Of a stretch of DNA of 64,000 bases, positions 18,889 to 27,606 are shown piece by piece; the first letter of the stretch is position 1; the number at the start of each line of letters is the position of its first letter. The notes below the pieces were generated by a model. The model saw only the letters and a program-made list of their open reading frames with translations, searched no databases and had not been told where the DNA came from. Both the position numbers and the translations under genes were made by a program. This DNA is from Flavobacteriales bacterium (lineage in GTDB: Bacteria; Bacteroidota; Bacteroidia; Flavobacteriales; JASBRU01). Where the stretch lies: positions 1 to 64,000 of the forward strand of contig JASBRU010000006.1 in NCBI GenBank assembly GCA_030149285.1, written 5' to 3'.

Positions 18889-20031
18889 CTACTCTGTTAA
18901 TACAGAACGAGAGATTACTAATTTTTGAATTTCTGAAGTACCTTCATAAATCTGAGTAATTTTTGCATCACGCATTAAACGCTCTACATGGTACTCTTTT
19001 ACAAAACCATAACCACCGTGTACTTGTACAGCCTCCACTGTAGTTTCCATAGCCACACGAGAAGCAAATAGCTTAGCCATTGCGCCCTCTTTGTCATAGT
19101 TCATACCGTTGTCTTTCATCCAAGCAGCACGTAAGCAAAGCATACGAGCAGCATCAATTTCGGTAGCCATATCTGCTAGTTTAAAAGCAATAGCTTGGTG
19201 TTGGCTTATTTCTTTTCCGAAAGCCTTACGCTCTTTAGAGTAAGCCTTTGCCAACTCATAAGCACCACTTGCAATACCCAATGCTTGAGAAGCAATACCT
19301 ATACGTCCACCAGATAAGGTTTTCATGGCAAATTTAAAACCAAAGCCATCTTCGCCAATACGGTTTTCTTTAGGCACTTTTACATCTTGGAACATCAAAG
19401 AGTGTGTGTCAGAACCTCTAATACCCAACTTATCTTCTTTTTTACCTACTACAAAACCTTCCATTCCTTTTTCTACAATAAAGGCATTAATACCTCTATG
19501 TCCTTTTTCTACATCGGTTTGTGCAATTACAAGGTATACTGATGCTGTACTACCGTTGGTAATCCAGTTTTTAGTACCATTTAGTACGTAATGGTCTCCT
19601 TTATCTATAGCAGTAGTACGTTGCGATGTAGCATCCGATCCTGCTTCAGGCTCTGATAAACAGAATGCACCAATTTGCTCGCCTGTAGCTAATTTGGTTA
19701 AGTATTTTTGTTTTTGCTCTTCAGTACCAAACTTCTCTAATCCCCAACATACCAATGAGTTGTTTACAGACATTACTACAGATGCAGAAGCATCAATCTT
19801 AGAAATTTCTTCCATTGCTAATACGTAAGAAATGGTATCCATACCGCCACCGCCGTATTTTGGGTCTACCATCATTCCTAAGAAACCAAGCTCACCCATC
19901 TTCTTAATCTGCTCTGCAGGAAACTGTTGTTTATCGTCTCTTTCTATTACACCCGGTAATAATTCTGTTTGAGCAAAATCTCTTGCCGCTTGCTGAATCA
20001 TTAAATGTTCTTCTGATAATTCAAATCTCAT
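18889..20031 (-). CDS. Acyl-CoA dehydrogenase (short/medium-chain type)
   Basis: 380 residues, the standard length of FAD-dependent acyl-CoA dehydrogenases that introduce the 2,3-double bond in acyl-CoA during beta-oxidation or branched amino-acid breakdown. Visible signatures: FCLSEPEAGSDA near residue 133, WITNGS, the QALGIASGAYELAKAYSKER helix and QVHGGYGFVKEYHVERLMRDAKITQIYEGTSEIQ, where Glu in YEGTSE is the catalytic base. It most resembles butyryl-CoA/short-chain enzymes; the chain-length assignment is inference. It is a single-gene unit with a TACATTTG promoter box upstream and a shared terminator downstream. Confidence 0.93.
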   Translation of the reverse strand: MRFELSEEHLMIQQAARDFAQTELLPGVIERDDKQQFPAEQIKKMGELGFLGMMVDPKYGGGGMDTISYVLAMEEISKIDASASVVMSVNNSLVCWGLEKFGTEEQKQKYLTKLATGEQIGAFCLSEPEAGSDATSQRTTAIDKGDHYVLNGTKNWITNGSTASVYLVIAQTDVEKGHRGINAFIVEKGMEGFVVGKKEDKLGIRGSDTHSLMFQDVKVPKENRIGEDGFGFKFAMKTLSGGRIGIASQALGIASGAYELAKAYSKERKAFGKEISQHQAIAFKLADMATEIDAARMLCLRAAWMKDNGMNYDKEGAMAKLFASRVAMETTVEAVQVHGGYGFVKEYHVERLMRDAKITQIYEGTSEIQKLVISRSVLTE

Positions 20032-20079
20032 AGTCTTTGGCTATTACGTTCGTTTAATGAATGTCTTACTAACAATGCG

Positions 20080-20087
20080 CAAATGTA
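20080..20087 (-). promoter_or_regulatory. Candidate -7 element of the acyl-CoA dehydrogenase promoter (TACATTTG)
   Basis: Minus-strand TACATTTG is an exact consensus match 49 bases upstream of the start codon, the same octamer as in rrn P3. A clear -33 TTG is missing. Confidence 0.5.
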
Positions 20088-20135
20088 ATTGTTTTGAATT
20101 TATTTTGACTAATATTGAGGCATTAATTACCCAGT

Positions 20136-21203
20136 ATGAGCGACTTGCAAGATACATTTTCGGTTTTAGGATTAATGTCGGGCACCTCTTTAGACGGACT
20201 TGATATTTGCCATTGCACCATTAGCAAAACAGCCAATGGCTGGGAGTACACAATTCTCAACACAGTTACCTACCCTTATACAGTGGCTTGGGCCAAAAAA
20301 CTAAAGGATGCTTTTTATTTTGATAAAAGCGAGCTGGAAAAACTGGATTTGGAGTATGGAGCCTTACTAGCCGAATTCGTAAACCGTTTTTTGAGTGAAC
20401 AGCAAATTGATGTCAATTTTATTGCTTCACATGGACATACAATCTTTCACCAACCGGAAAATGGTTACACTTTACAAATCGGAAACGGAAAAATACTGGC
20501 CAATAAAACAAACTGTACAATTATTAATGATTTTCGCAGCCAAGATGTAAAAATGGGCGGACAAGGTGCACCATTAGTTCCTATTGGAGACCAATTGTTA
20601 TTTAAAAATTACGATGCTTGTATCAATTTAGGTGGCTTTGCCAATATTTCTTTCAATGAAAACCAAAAACGCATTGCTTTTGATATTTGCCCCATCAATA
20701 TTGTATTGAATAAACTGAGCCAAGAAATCGGCTTACCTTATGATAAGGGAGGCACTTTAGCCAGAAGTGGTAAAATAAATAAAGAACTCTTAGAAAAGCT
20801 GAATTCACTACCCTATTACCAACAAAACCCGCCAAAATCGTTGGGGGTAGAATGGCTAAACGAAACTTTTTTACCTCAACTTGATACCACTTTACCAACC
20901 GAAGACTTATTGCGTACTATTACCGAGCATGCAGCTATACAAATTGCTAAGGCCATCCCTACTGTAGCAAAAAAAGTATTGGTTACAGGTGGCGGTGCTT
21001 ACAACAGCTTTTTTATTAAACGCTTACAAAGCTATACTGAGGCAGAAATTATAGTACCCAACAAAGAGCTGGTAGAGTTTAAAGAAGCCTTGGTTTTTGC
21101 CTTTTTAGGTGTATTACGTATTCATAATCAGGTAAATGTGTTGAGCTCTGTAACAGGTGCAGAAAAAGACCATAGTAGCGGTGTAATTATTGAACCTGTG
21201 TAG
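20136..21203 (+). CDS. anmK: Anhydro-N-acetylmuramic acid kinase
   Basis: 355 residues. AnmK phosphorylates 1,6-anhydro-MurNAc released from the cell wall, giving MurNAc-6-phosphate for peptidoglycan recycling. The N-terminal phosphate-binding motif GLMSGTSLDGLDICHC, the internal SHGHTIFHQP and GGFANISF segments, and the C-terminal VLVTGGGAYNSF are all present, with normal length. The gene is transcribed divergently from the acyl-CoA dehydrogenase gene; no recycling partner genes are adjacent. Confidence 0.94.
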   Translation: MSDLQDTFSVLGLMSGTSLDGLDICHCTISKTANGWEYTILNTVTYPYTVAWAKKLKDAFYFDKSELEKLDLEYGALLAEFVNRFLSEQQIDVNFIASHGHTIFHQPENGYTLQIGNGKILANKTNCTIINDFRSQDVKMGGQGAPLVPIGDQLLFKNYDACINLGGFANISFNENQKRIAFDICPINIVLNKLSQEIGLPYDKGGTLARSGKINKELLEKLNSLPYYQQNPPKSLGVEWLNETFLPQLDTTLPTEDLLRTITEHAAIQIAKAIPTVAKKVLVTGGGAYNSFFIKRLQSYTEAEIIVPNKELVEFKEALVFAFLGVLRIHNQVNVLSSVTGAEKDHSSGVIIEPV

Positions 21204-21247
21204 CAACACTTTTCAATTAAAAAACCCGTTTTTTAACTCTTGTTTTT

Positions 21248-21255
21248 TACATTTG
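21248..21255 (+). promoter_or_regulatory. Candidate -7 promoter element upstream of the glutamate dehydrogenase gene (TACATTTG)
   Basis: Exact TAnnTTTG match, 21 bases before the ATG at 21276, so the leader would be about 14 nt. The -33 region (GTTTTTTAA) is only a weak fit. Confidence 0.55.
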
Positions 21256-21275
21256 CCCTACCATAAAAAATAGCA

Positions 21276-22502
21276 ATGAAGGACTTATTAGAAAAGTACG
21301 AAAACAAACCCGCAGAAATTGTATTCCACTGGAATGATAGCGAAACAGAAGCTGAAGGTTGGGTAGTAATTAATTCTTTAAGAAATGGTTCTGCCGGTGG
21401 TGGAACAAGAATGAGAAAAGGCTTAAATGAGCACGAAGTGCTTTCTTTAGCCAAAACTATGGAGGTAAAGTTTACCGTTGCAGGTCCTCCTATAGGTGGT
21501 GCAAAATCAGGTATCAATTTCGATCCGAATGATCCTCGCAAGAGAGAAGTGTTAGAGCGTTGGTACAAGGCGGTTCGCCCATTACTAAAAAGCTATTACG
21601 GTACAGGTGGAGACTTGAACGTTGATGAAATACATGAGGTTATTCCAATTACATCTGAGTTAGGGATATTACACCCACAAGAAGGTACTTTGGTAGGGCA
21701 TCACAAGCCTACCGAAGAAGATAAAAAAGTAAAAATAAAACAACTACAAACAGGTGTTTTATTGCCGATAAAAGATAAAGACTTAAGCCCGAATCCGGAG
21801 CGTAAGTTTACAGTTGCTGATATGATTACTGGGTACGGTGTATCAGAATCTGTGCGTCATTACTACGATATTTATGGCGGCAGTATCAAAGGCAAAAGAG
21901 TAATTATACAAGGCTGGGGTAATGTAGGTGCAGCAGCAGCTTATTACCAAGCACAAGCAGGTGCTAAAGTAGTAGGTATTATAGACCGCGTAGGTGGTTT
22001 ACTAAAACCGGAAGGCTTTACGTTTGAAGAAATTAAAGACTTGTTCTTGAACAAAACGGGTAACTTCTTAGTTGCTTCAGATATACTTCCGTTTGATGAA
22101 ATAAACGAGAAGATATGGGAAGTTGGTGCAGAAGTATTTATTCCGGCAGCAGCCTCTCGTTTGGTTACTAAAGAGCAAGTAGATATGATGAGTGCTAACG
22201 GACTGGAAGTAATTGCTGCAGGTGCTAATGTACCTTTTGCAGATAAAGAAATTTTCTTTGGGCCTATTAGCGAGTACGCAGATGATAAAGTAAGTATTGT
22301 ACCCGATTTTATTTCTAACTGCGGTATGGCAAGAGTATTTGCCTACTTAATGCAAAGCGATATAGAGTTGACAGACAAAGCTATTTTTAGCGATACTTCT
22401 GAAACAATACGTAAGGCATTGGTTAAATCTCACGCAAAAAATAGTAGCAAAACACATATTGCAAAAACAGCTTTTGAAATTGCTTTAAACCAATTGGTAT
22501 AA
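21276..22502 (+). CDS. Glu/Leu/Phe/Val dehydrogenase family protein
   Basis: 408 residues. Enzymes of this family reversibly deaminate an amino acid to the 2-oxo acid using NAD(P). The substrate domain has GSAGGGTRMRKG and the catalytic Lys in PPIGGAKSGINFDP (about residue 75); the Rossmann domain has IQGWGNVGAAAAYYQAQAGA, then a C-terminal IAAGANVPF and SNCGMARVFAY. Which amino acid is used is unclear: the family member is shorter than classic hexameric GDH (about 450 residues) and has an insert near 160-180. It is followed after 3 bases by mscS and then nhaD, suggesting one operon. Confidence 0.88.
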   Translation: MKDLLEKYENKPAEIVFHWNDSETEAEGWVVINSLRNGSAGGGTRMRKGLNEHEVLSLAKTMEVKFTVAGPPIGGAKSGINFDPNDPRKREVLERWYKAVRPLLKSYYGTGGDLNVDEIHEVIPITSELGILHPQEGTLVGHHKPTEEDKKVKIKQLQTGVLLPIKDKDLSPNPERKFTVADMITGYGVSESVRHYYDIYGGSIKGKRVIIQGWGNVGAAAAYYQAQAGAKVVGIIDRVGGLLKPEGFTFEEIKDLFLNKTGNFLVASDILPFDEINEKIWEVGAEVFIPAAASRLVTKEQVDMMSANGLEVIAAGANVPFADKEIFFGPISEYADDKVSIVPDFISNCGMARVFAYLMQSDIELTDKAIFSDTSETIRKALVKSHAKNSSKTHIAKTAFEIALNQLV

Positions 22503-22505
22503 TAG

Positions 22506-23606
22506 ATGGAATGGCTAAGTAGGGTTTATTTCGGAAATACTGTTGAGGATTATGCCTGGTTTGTAGGCATGGTGTTATTGGCACTTATCTTCCGTAAGTT
22601 TATTTCTCGCTACATCAGTCATATTATTTATTTACTATTCAAAAAATCATCTTACGAGGTAGGCAGAGACCAATTTGATGAGATGCTGAGAAAGCCGCTC
22701 AACTTTTTGGTGCTGATATGTACACTATATGTTGGCAGTAATCACCTAGAGTTTCCTGTAGAATGGCATTTGGCTACGCCCGATAAGTTTGGCTGGAGAA
22801 TGGTATTGGTCAGAGTTTTTCATGTAGCATTTATCTATGCCATTACTTGGCTAATTATGCGCATGACGGATTACCTTGGGCTTATATTTTTACAAAGAGC
22901 AGAACGTACAGAATCTAAACTAGATGACCAATTAGTACCTTTTATGGTAGACGCCATAAAGGTAATAGTGGGCATTATGGCTGTTTTCTTGGTGCTTGCC
23001 GAAGTATTTAATGTAAACATTACTACCCTTATTGCAGGGCTAGGTGTTGGGGGTATTGCCCTAGCATTGGCTGCAAAAGAAAGCTTAGAAAACTTACTGG
23101 GGTCTATCACCATATTTTTTGATAAACCTTTTGCCGTTGGCGATTTAATTACCGTTGGTGATACAACCGGTACCGTAGAAAAAGTGGGGTTTAGAAGTAC
23201 ACGTTTACGTACACCCGACAAGACCTATGTAACCGTACCCAATAAATTACTAACCAACACTGAGCTAGATAATTTAACATTAAGAACACATCGTAGAGCA
23301 CGCTTTTTTATAGGTTTGACCTACGACACAAGTGTTGCTCAAATGAAAGCTGTTGTAGCTGATATTCAGAAATTAATAGACGACCACCCACGTACTACCA
23401 ATGATGGTAAAGTACGTTTTCAGGAGTTTAATGCTAGCTCTTTAGATGTATTGGTTCAGTACCTGGTAGACTCTATGGATTGGACAGAATACCTTGACGT
23501 TAAAGAAGAAATCAATTATAAAATAATGGAAATAGTAGAGAAGCATGGCTGTAGTTTTGCTTTCCCTTCTACCAGTGTTTACATAGAAAAAAATAATCCC
23601 TCATAA
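22506..23606 (+). CDS. MscS-type mechanosensitive ion channel
   Basis: 366 residues: about four transmembrane helices in the first 180 residues, with the pore-lining TM3 rich in Gly/Ala (LIAGLGVGGIALALAAKESLENLLGSITIFFDKPFAVGDLITVGD), followed by the beta domain and the cytosolic vestibule. MscS channels open under membrane tension to release solutes during osmotic down-shock. It is tightly packed between the glutamate dehydrogenase and nhaD genes (gaps of 3 and 2 bases), suggesting a shared ion and osmotic homeostasis role. Confidence 0.92.
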   Translation: MEWLSRVYFGNTVEDYAWFVGMVLLALIFRKFISRYISHIIYLLFKKSSYEVGRDQFDEMLRKPLNFLVLICTLYVGSNHLEFPVEWHLATPDKFGWRMVLVRVFHVAFIYAITWLIMRMTDYLGLIFLQRAERTESKLDDQLVPFMVDAIKVIVGIMAVFLVLAEVFNVNITTLIAGLGVGGIALALAAKESLENLLGSITIFFDKPFAVGDLITVGDTTGTVEKVGFRSTRLRTPDKTYVTVPNKLLTNTELDNLTLRTHRRARFFIGLTYDTSVAQMKAVVADIQKLIDDHPRTTNDGKVRFQEFNASSLDVLVQYLVDSMDWTEYLDVKEEINYKIMEIVEKHGCSFAFPSTSVYIEKNNPS

Positions 23607-23608
23607 CA

Positions 23609-25054
23609 ATGATATATACTATCCTTATTATCGTATTTGTACTTGGTTATATAGCTATAGCCTTAGAGCATAACATTCATGTAGATAAAGCTGCTTCTGC
23701 CCTAATTACGGGTGTGGTATGTTGGGCACTATATGTTGTATCTACCCATCAAGAGCCTGCTGTACAACATGCAACAGAAACGCATGTAGAGCAAAGTCAT
23801 TCGGGTACAGATACAGACTTAGCGGTCACAGAACATTCAGAGGCCACAATGGAAGCTGATGAAAGCCATGGTAGCGGACACGCAGGGCAAACACCTGATG
23901 AAAGCTTATTACACCACTTAAGTGAGATTGCTTCTATCCTATTCTTCTTACTGGGTGCTATGACTATTGTAGAACTGGTAGATGCGCACGAAGGTTTTGC
24001 CGTCATTACAGACAAGATTAAAACCACCAATAAGGTAAAGCTCCTATGGATTATAAGTATACTTACTTTCTTCTTCTCAGCGGCCTTAGATAACCTGACG
24101 ACGTCTATTGTAATGGTCTCTTTACTACGTAAGTTAATAGGAGACCAAAAAGAACGTTGGTTCTTTGCGGGTATGGTTATAGTTGCTGCAAACGCAGGTG
24201 GTGCATGGTCGCCAATTGGTGATGTTACTACTACGATGCTATGGATTAAAGGCCAGTTACCAAATACGGGTACATTAATTACCACACTTATATTACCATC
24301 AATGGCTACTTTATTAGTGCCACTTATTTTCCTTTCTTTCAAAATGAAAGGAAATGTAAAGCGACCATTAAAAGCAGAAGGTGCAGAACATTATACCAAT
24401 CCAACTACAAGTTTTGAGCGTAATCTTATCTTTTTTATGGGGGTAGCAGGCTTGTTATTTGTACCGGTATTTAAAACCGTTTTCCACTTACAACCATTTA
24501 TGGGTATGATGTTTAGCTTAGGTGTGCTATGGGTAACTACAGAGCTATTACACAAGAGTAAAAACAAAGAAGCTAAAAACGAGCTATCGGTAATTAGTGT
24601 ATTACAAAAGATAGATGTTGCTTCGGTACTCTTTTTCTTAGGTATCTTATTAGCCGTTTCTGCCTTACAAACATCAGGTCACTTACGTGATTTGGCAATG
24701 GGCTTAGACAGCTCTATTGGTACTGATACAGCTACCGGAGTATTCTCTGTAAACATTATTATTGGTCTATTATCATCTATAGTAGATAACGTACCATTAG
24801 TTGCTGCTGCACAGGGTATGTACGAGACTACCTTAAACACAGGCGGTTTCTTCTCGGCAAACGGTATGTTCTGGCAGTTCTTGGCGTACTGTGCCGGTAC
24901 AGGTGGTAGTGCTTTAATTATAGGTTCTGCGGCAGGTGTTGCTGTAATGGGCTTAGAAAAAATAAGTTTCGGGTGGTACCTAAAACGTATCTCATTGTTA
25001 GCTATACTAGGCTATTTTGCAGGTGCAGCGGTATTTATTTTAATGCATATGTAA
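23609..25054 (+). CDS. nhaD: NhaD-type Na+/H+ antiporter
   Basis: 481 residues, inner-membrane transporter of the ion transporter (IT) superfamily with about 12 helices. Conserved helix-breaking motifs are visible: AALDNLTTSIVMVSLLRKL, NAGGAWSPIGDVTTTMLWI and SSIVDNVPLVAAAQGMY. NhaD proteins expel Na+ or Li+ in exchange for protons and are common in marine and alkaliphilic bacteria. Between the first two helices (about residues 48-95) there is an acidic, His-rich loop with around eight histidines, not needed for the transport fold. It is last in the gdh-mscS-nhaD unit and has a terminator 26 bases downstream. Confidence 0.92.
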   Translation: MIYTILIIVFVLGYIAIALEHNIHVDKAASALITGVVCWALYVVSTHQEPAVQHATETHVEQSHSGTDTDLAVTEHSEATMEADESHGSGHAGQTPDESLLHHLSEIASILFFLLGAMTIVELVDAHEGFAVITDKIKTTNKVKLLWIISILTFFFSAALDNLTTSIVMVSLLRKLIGDQKERWFFAGMVIVAANAGGAWSPIGDVTTTMLWIKGQLPNTGTLITTLILPSMATLLVPLIFLSFKMKGNVKRPLKAEGAEHYTNPTTSFERNLIFFMGVAGLLFVPVFKTVFHLQPFMGMMFSLGVLWVTTELLHKSKNKEAKNELSVISVLQKIDVASVLFFLGILLAVSALQTSGHLRDLAMGLDSSIGTDTATGVFSVNIIIGLLSSIVDNVPLVAAAQGMYETTLNTGGFFSANGMFWQFLAYCAGTGGSALIIGSAAGVAVMGLEKISFGWYLKRISLLAILGYFAGAAVFILMHM

Positions 25055-25080
25055 GGTTAACCACCACATAATATTATTAT

Positions 25081-25110
25081 AAATGAGGAGCTAAATAGCT
25101 CCTCATTTTG
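25081..25110 (+). terminator. Terminator after nhaD
   Basis: AAATGAGGAGCT-AAAT-AGCTCCTCATTT is a perfect 12-bp stem followed by T residues. Confidence 0.85.
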
Positions 25111-25154
25111 GTTTCACTACTTTCTATTAATAAAATTATAATCCATCTTCTTCA

Positions 25155-25525
25155 TTTTCTTTGCTTGTCCAAAGAAAACGAAGCAAAAGAAAAGACCGCC
25201 TTCCCAAGGTATTTTTAGCCTTTAGGCTAAAACCGTACTTGTTTTGCTAAATTTTCTCCAAGGCTTCGAAAATTATTAACGCAAACCAAGCACTATACTG
25301 AGGGAAGACCTGTTGCCTTCAAAGAAGGCAACCAAAGGGCATCTTAAAACTCACGTGAAGAAAAACAAGTTTTTAAACGTTTAGAAACAAAAGCTGTTTG
25401 AGCCTGAAAGGCGAGTTCTTTTGTTTTAGTGTAAAACGCAGTTTTTTAGTGAGTTTTGAGCGGCCTTGATTTTTTGTTCCTTTTGTATCAAGACAAAAGG
25501 AAGTACAGAAGCTTCTTTTGCTTTC
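25155..25525. repeat. Noncoding element with nested inverted repeats (possible dispersed repeat or structured RNA)
   Basis: This 370-bp stretch has no credible ORF but many perfect or near-perfect stems: TTTTCTTT/AAAGAAAA (25155-25178), TTTTAGCCT/AGGCTAAAA (25213-25232), AATTTTC/GAAAATT (25250-25274), GTTGCCTTC/GAAGGCAAC (25312-25332), a long-range CTTAAAACTCAC (25343) with GTGAGTTTTGAG (25449) enclosing AAACAAAAG/CTTTTGTTT (25385/25418) and GCCT/AGGC, then CCTTTTGT/ACAAAAGG (25479-25500). AAGCAAAAGAA (25181) and TTCTTTTGCTT (25513) bracket most of it. Similar sequences occur between genes in other Bacteroidota by my recollection; that is not verified here. Other parts of 25111-25154 and 25526-25587 show nothing clear. 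Confidence 0.6.
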
Positions 25526-25587
25526 AAACAAAATGAACAAGAGTAAAAATGTTTTATCTTACACTCGCTTTCTATAAAGTAAAGTTC

Positions 25588-26280
25588 ATGAAGAGAATCC
25601 TATTTTTAATTGGATTAATTGCATTTAATCTAACCTGTTTTGCACAATCATCTCTTAATACCAAAGCTCCTGACTACGATAAAATAGAAAAAAATATTCA
25701 GAATAAGGGATCAAACCTCTATTACCCTAAACTGATGGAGCGTTATGAAAAAGGAGACACTACATTAACATTAGAAGAAAAAAGACATTTATACTATGGA
25801 TATCCATTCCAGTCTGAATATAGACCCAGAATTGGTAATGAAAAATATAGTGATAGTTTGAGAATAATACTTTCGAAAGAAGATTATTCAGAAAAAGATT
25901 TAAGGCAAATTATTATTTATAGCGACTCTGTTTTAAAAGAAACCCCATTTAGCCTCAATACTCTAGAGTACATTGTTAATGCATATAAACAATTGGGAGA
26001 CACTACAAACTATAAAGTCTATTCTACAAGAATACATATAATTATTGATGCTTTTTCAAGTTCAGGTAATGGCTTTAGTGAAGAAACAGCTTTCTATGTA
26101 ATCTATACATATCACGAATACTTTTTCATAAATATGATGGGGTTTTCATTTCATACAAATCAACAGAGAGTTGGAGAACTAGAGTATTTTAAATTAGATG
26201 AGAACAATATTGGGCTTAAAGGACTATATTTTAATATTAGTCCATCTTTAAATTATCAAAAAAAGCATTCTAAAAACTAA
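25588..26280 (+). CDS. Secreted hypothetical protein, DUF4919-like
   Basis: About 230 residues from the ATG at 25588, which begins a clean signal peptide (MKRILFLIGLIAFNLTCFAQ); the track start 39 bases earlier would spoil it. The mature part is alpha-helical and contains LEEKRHLYYGYPFQSEYRP, a phrase typical of the Bacteroidota family DUF4919 as I remember it. No catalytic motif is visible, and function is unknown. It is expected in the periplasm or exported, follows the nested-hairpin element by about 60 bases, and its A/T content is higher than that of its neighbours. Confidence 0.72.
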   Translation: MKRILFLIGLIAFNLTCFAQSSLNTKAPDYDKIEKNIQNKGSNLYYPKLMERYEKGDTTLTLEEKRHLYYGYPFQSEYRPRIGNEKYSDSLRIILSKEDYSEKDLRQIIIYSDSVLKETPFSLNTLEYIVNAYKQLGDTTNYKVYSTRIHIIIDAFSSSGNGFSEETAFYVIYTYHEYFFINMMGFSFHTNQQRVGELEYFKLDENNIGLKGLYFNISPSLNYQKKHSKN

Positions 26281-26467
26281 ATAATACATATTTATTTACA
26301 ATAATATCCCCCTAATCCCCCGTTATAAACCCGAAGGCTTGTTCACAAATCACTGTTTATAATTTTGTGTTATTCTGCCTGTTACAGGGCTTCCTTCAAG
26401 TATCTTAGTACTGCTAATTATACCCAATTGTTGGGTACTTGCATATAACATAAAATACATCGGGTAA

Positions 26468-27181
26468 ATGCTGTTATCATTTTTATTGCAAATCACGCAA
26501 AACGGTGCTGAAACTGCCGAAACAACAGGCGAGGTAGTACCACAAGAAAAAACATTATCTATTATAGAGCTACTTACCAGTGGCGGTATTGGTGGGCAAA
26601 TAATTATGCTTACGCTACTTATCTTTTCTGTAATAGCTATTTACATATTTGTAGAGCGATTGAGCGCTGTAAACAAAGCCGCTAAAATAGATGAGAACTT
26701 TATGAATAACATAAAGGACCACGTACTAAGCGGGAAAATAGATGCAGCCAAATCTTTATGCCAGTCTACCAACTCACCTGTTTCTCGTATGATAGAAAAA
26801 GGGATAAGCCGTATAGGCAAACCCCTAGGCGATGTGAGTGCTGCTATAGAAAACTCAGGTAAGCTAGAAGTTTATAAACTAGAGAACAACCTCTCTACCC
26901 TAGCCACCATATCTGGTGCGGCACCTATGATTGGTTTCTTGGGTACGGTAATCGGTATGATTTTAACCTTCCACGAAATGACTTTGGCAGGTGGACAAGT
27001 AAACCTAGATATGTTATCAGAAGGAATATTTACTGCCATGACCACAACAGTAGCCGGTTTAACGGTAGGTATTGTAGCCTATATAGCCTATAATATGCTA
27101 GTATCTAAGGTATCTAAGGTTATTTACAAGATGGAAGCTACAGCAACTGAGTTTATTGATGTATTACACGAACCTGCTTAA
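26468..27181 (+). CDS. exbB: MotA/TolQ/ExbB proton channel family protein
   Basis: 237 residues with three transmembrane helices (about 38-58, 145-170 and 185-210) and the conserved core LATISGAAPMIGFLGTVIGMILTFHEM and TAMTTTVAGLTVGIVAYIAYN. These inner-membrane proteins form the proton channel that energises TonB or Tol systems with an ExbD/TolR partner. The next gene, 2 bases downstream, is that partner and a TonB-like protein follows, so ExbB is more likely than MotA; TolQ cannot be excluded. The N-terminus is short before the first helix. Upstream 26281-26467 holds no clear promoter. Confidence 0.9.
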   Translation: MLLSFLLQITQNGAETAETTGEVVPQEKTLSIIELLTSGGIGGQIIMLTLLIFSVIAIYIFVERLSAVNKAAKIDENFMNNIKDHVLSGKIDAAKSLCQSTNSPVSRMIEKGISRIGKPLGDVSAAIENSGKLEVYKLENNLSTLATISGAAPMIGFLGTVIGMILTFHEMTLAGGQVNLDMLSEGIFTAMTTTVAGLTVGIVAYIAYNMLVSKVSKVIYKMEATATEFIDVLHEPA

Positions 27182-27183
27182 GT

Positions 27184-27579
27184 ATGAATTTAAGAGGAAG
27201 AAATAAAGTTGATCCGAGTTTTAATATGTCATCCATGACGGATTTCGTGTTCTTGCTCCTTATCTTTTTTATACTGGCATCTACATTGGTTACCACCAAT
27301 GCTTTGGATATGATTTTACCTAAAAGCGAAGCGGCCAGTAACTCACAACCTGCTTTATCTATAAACATTACACAAGACTTGGCTTATTCTATAGATGACG
27401 AAGCTACATCTCCGGAGTTTATAGAGTCTATACTAAGAAACAAAATTACAGACCCCGAGAATGACATCATTATACTTAGAGCAGCAGAAGGTGTAGGTAT
27501 AGAAAAAGTGGTAGAAGTACTGGATATTGCTTACCGTAATAAATACAAAATAGTTTTAGCAACTGAGCAGCCAAAATAA
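27184..27579 (+). CDS. exbD: ExbD/TolR family biopolymer transport protein
   Basis: 131 residues: a short cytoplasmic tail, one transmembrane helix (about 17-36, MTDFVFLLLIFFILAST) carrying the conserved proton-path Asp, and a periplasmic domain with the typical IILRAAEGVGIEKVVEVLDIAYR. Length is normal. It partners with the upstream ExbB-like protein to convert the proton gradient into movement of a TonB-type transducer. It is translationally packed with its neighbours (2 bases before, 27 after). Confidence 0.9.
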   Translation: MNLRGRNKVDPSFNMSSMTDFVFLLLIFFILASTLVTTNALDMILPKSEAASNSQPALSINITQDLAYSIDDEATSPEFIESILRNKITDPENDIIILRAAEGVGIEKVVEVLDIAYRNKYKIVLATEQPK

Positions 27580-27606
27580 GGGCATACTATTTGCCGTTAT
27601 AGCATT

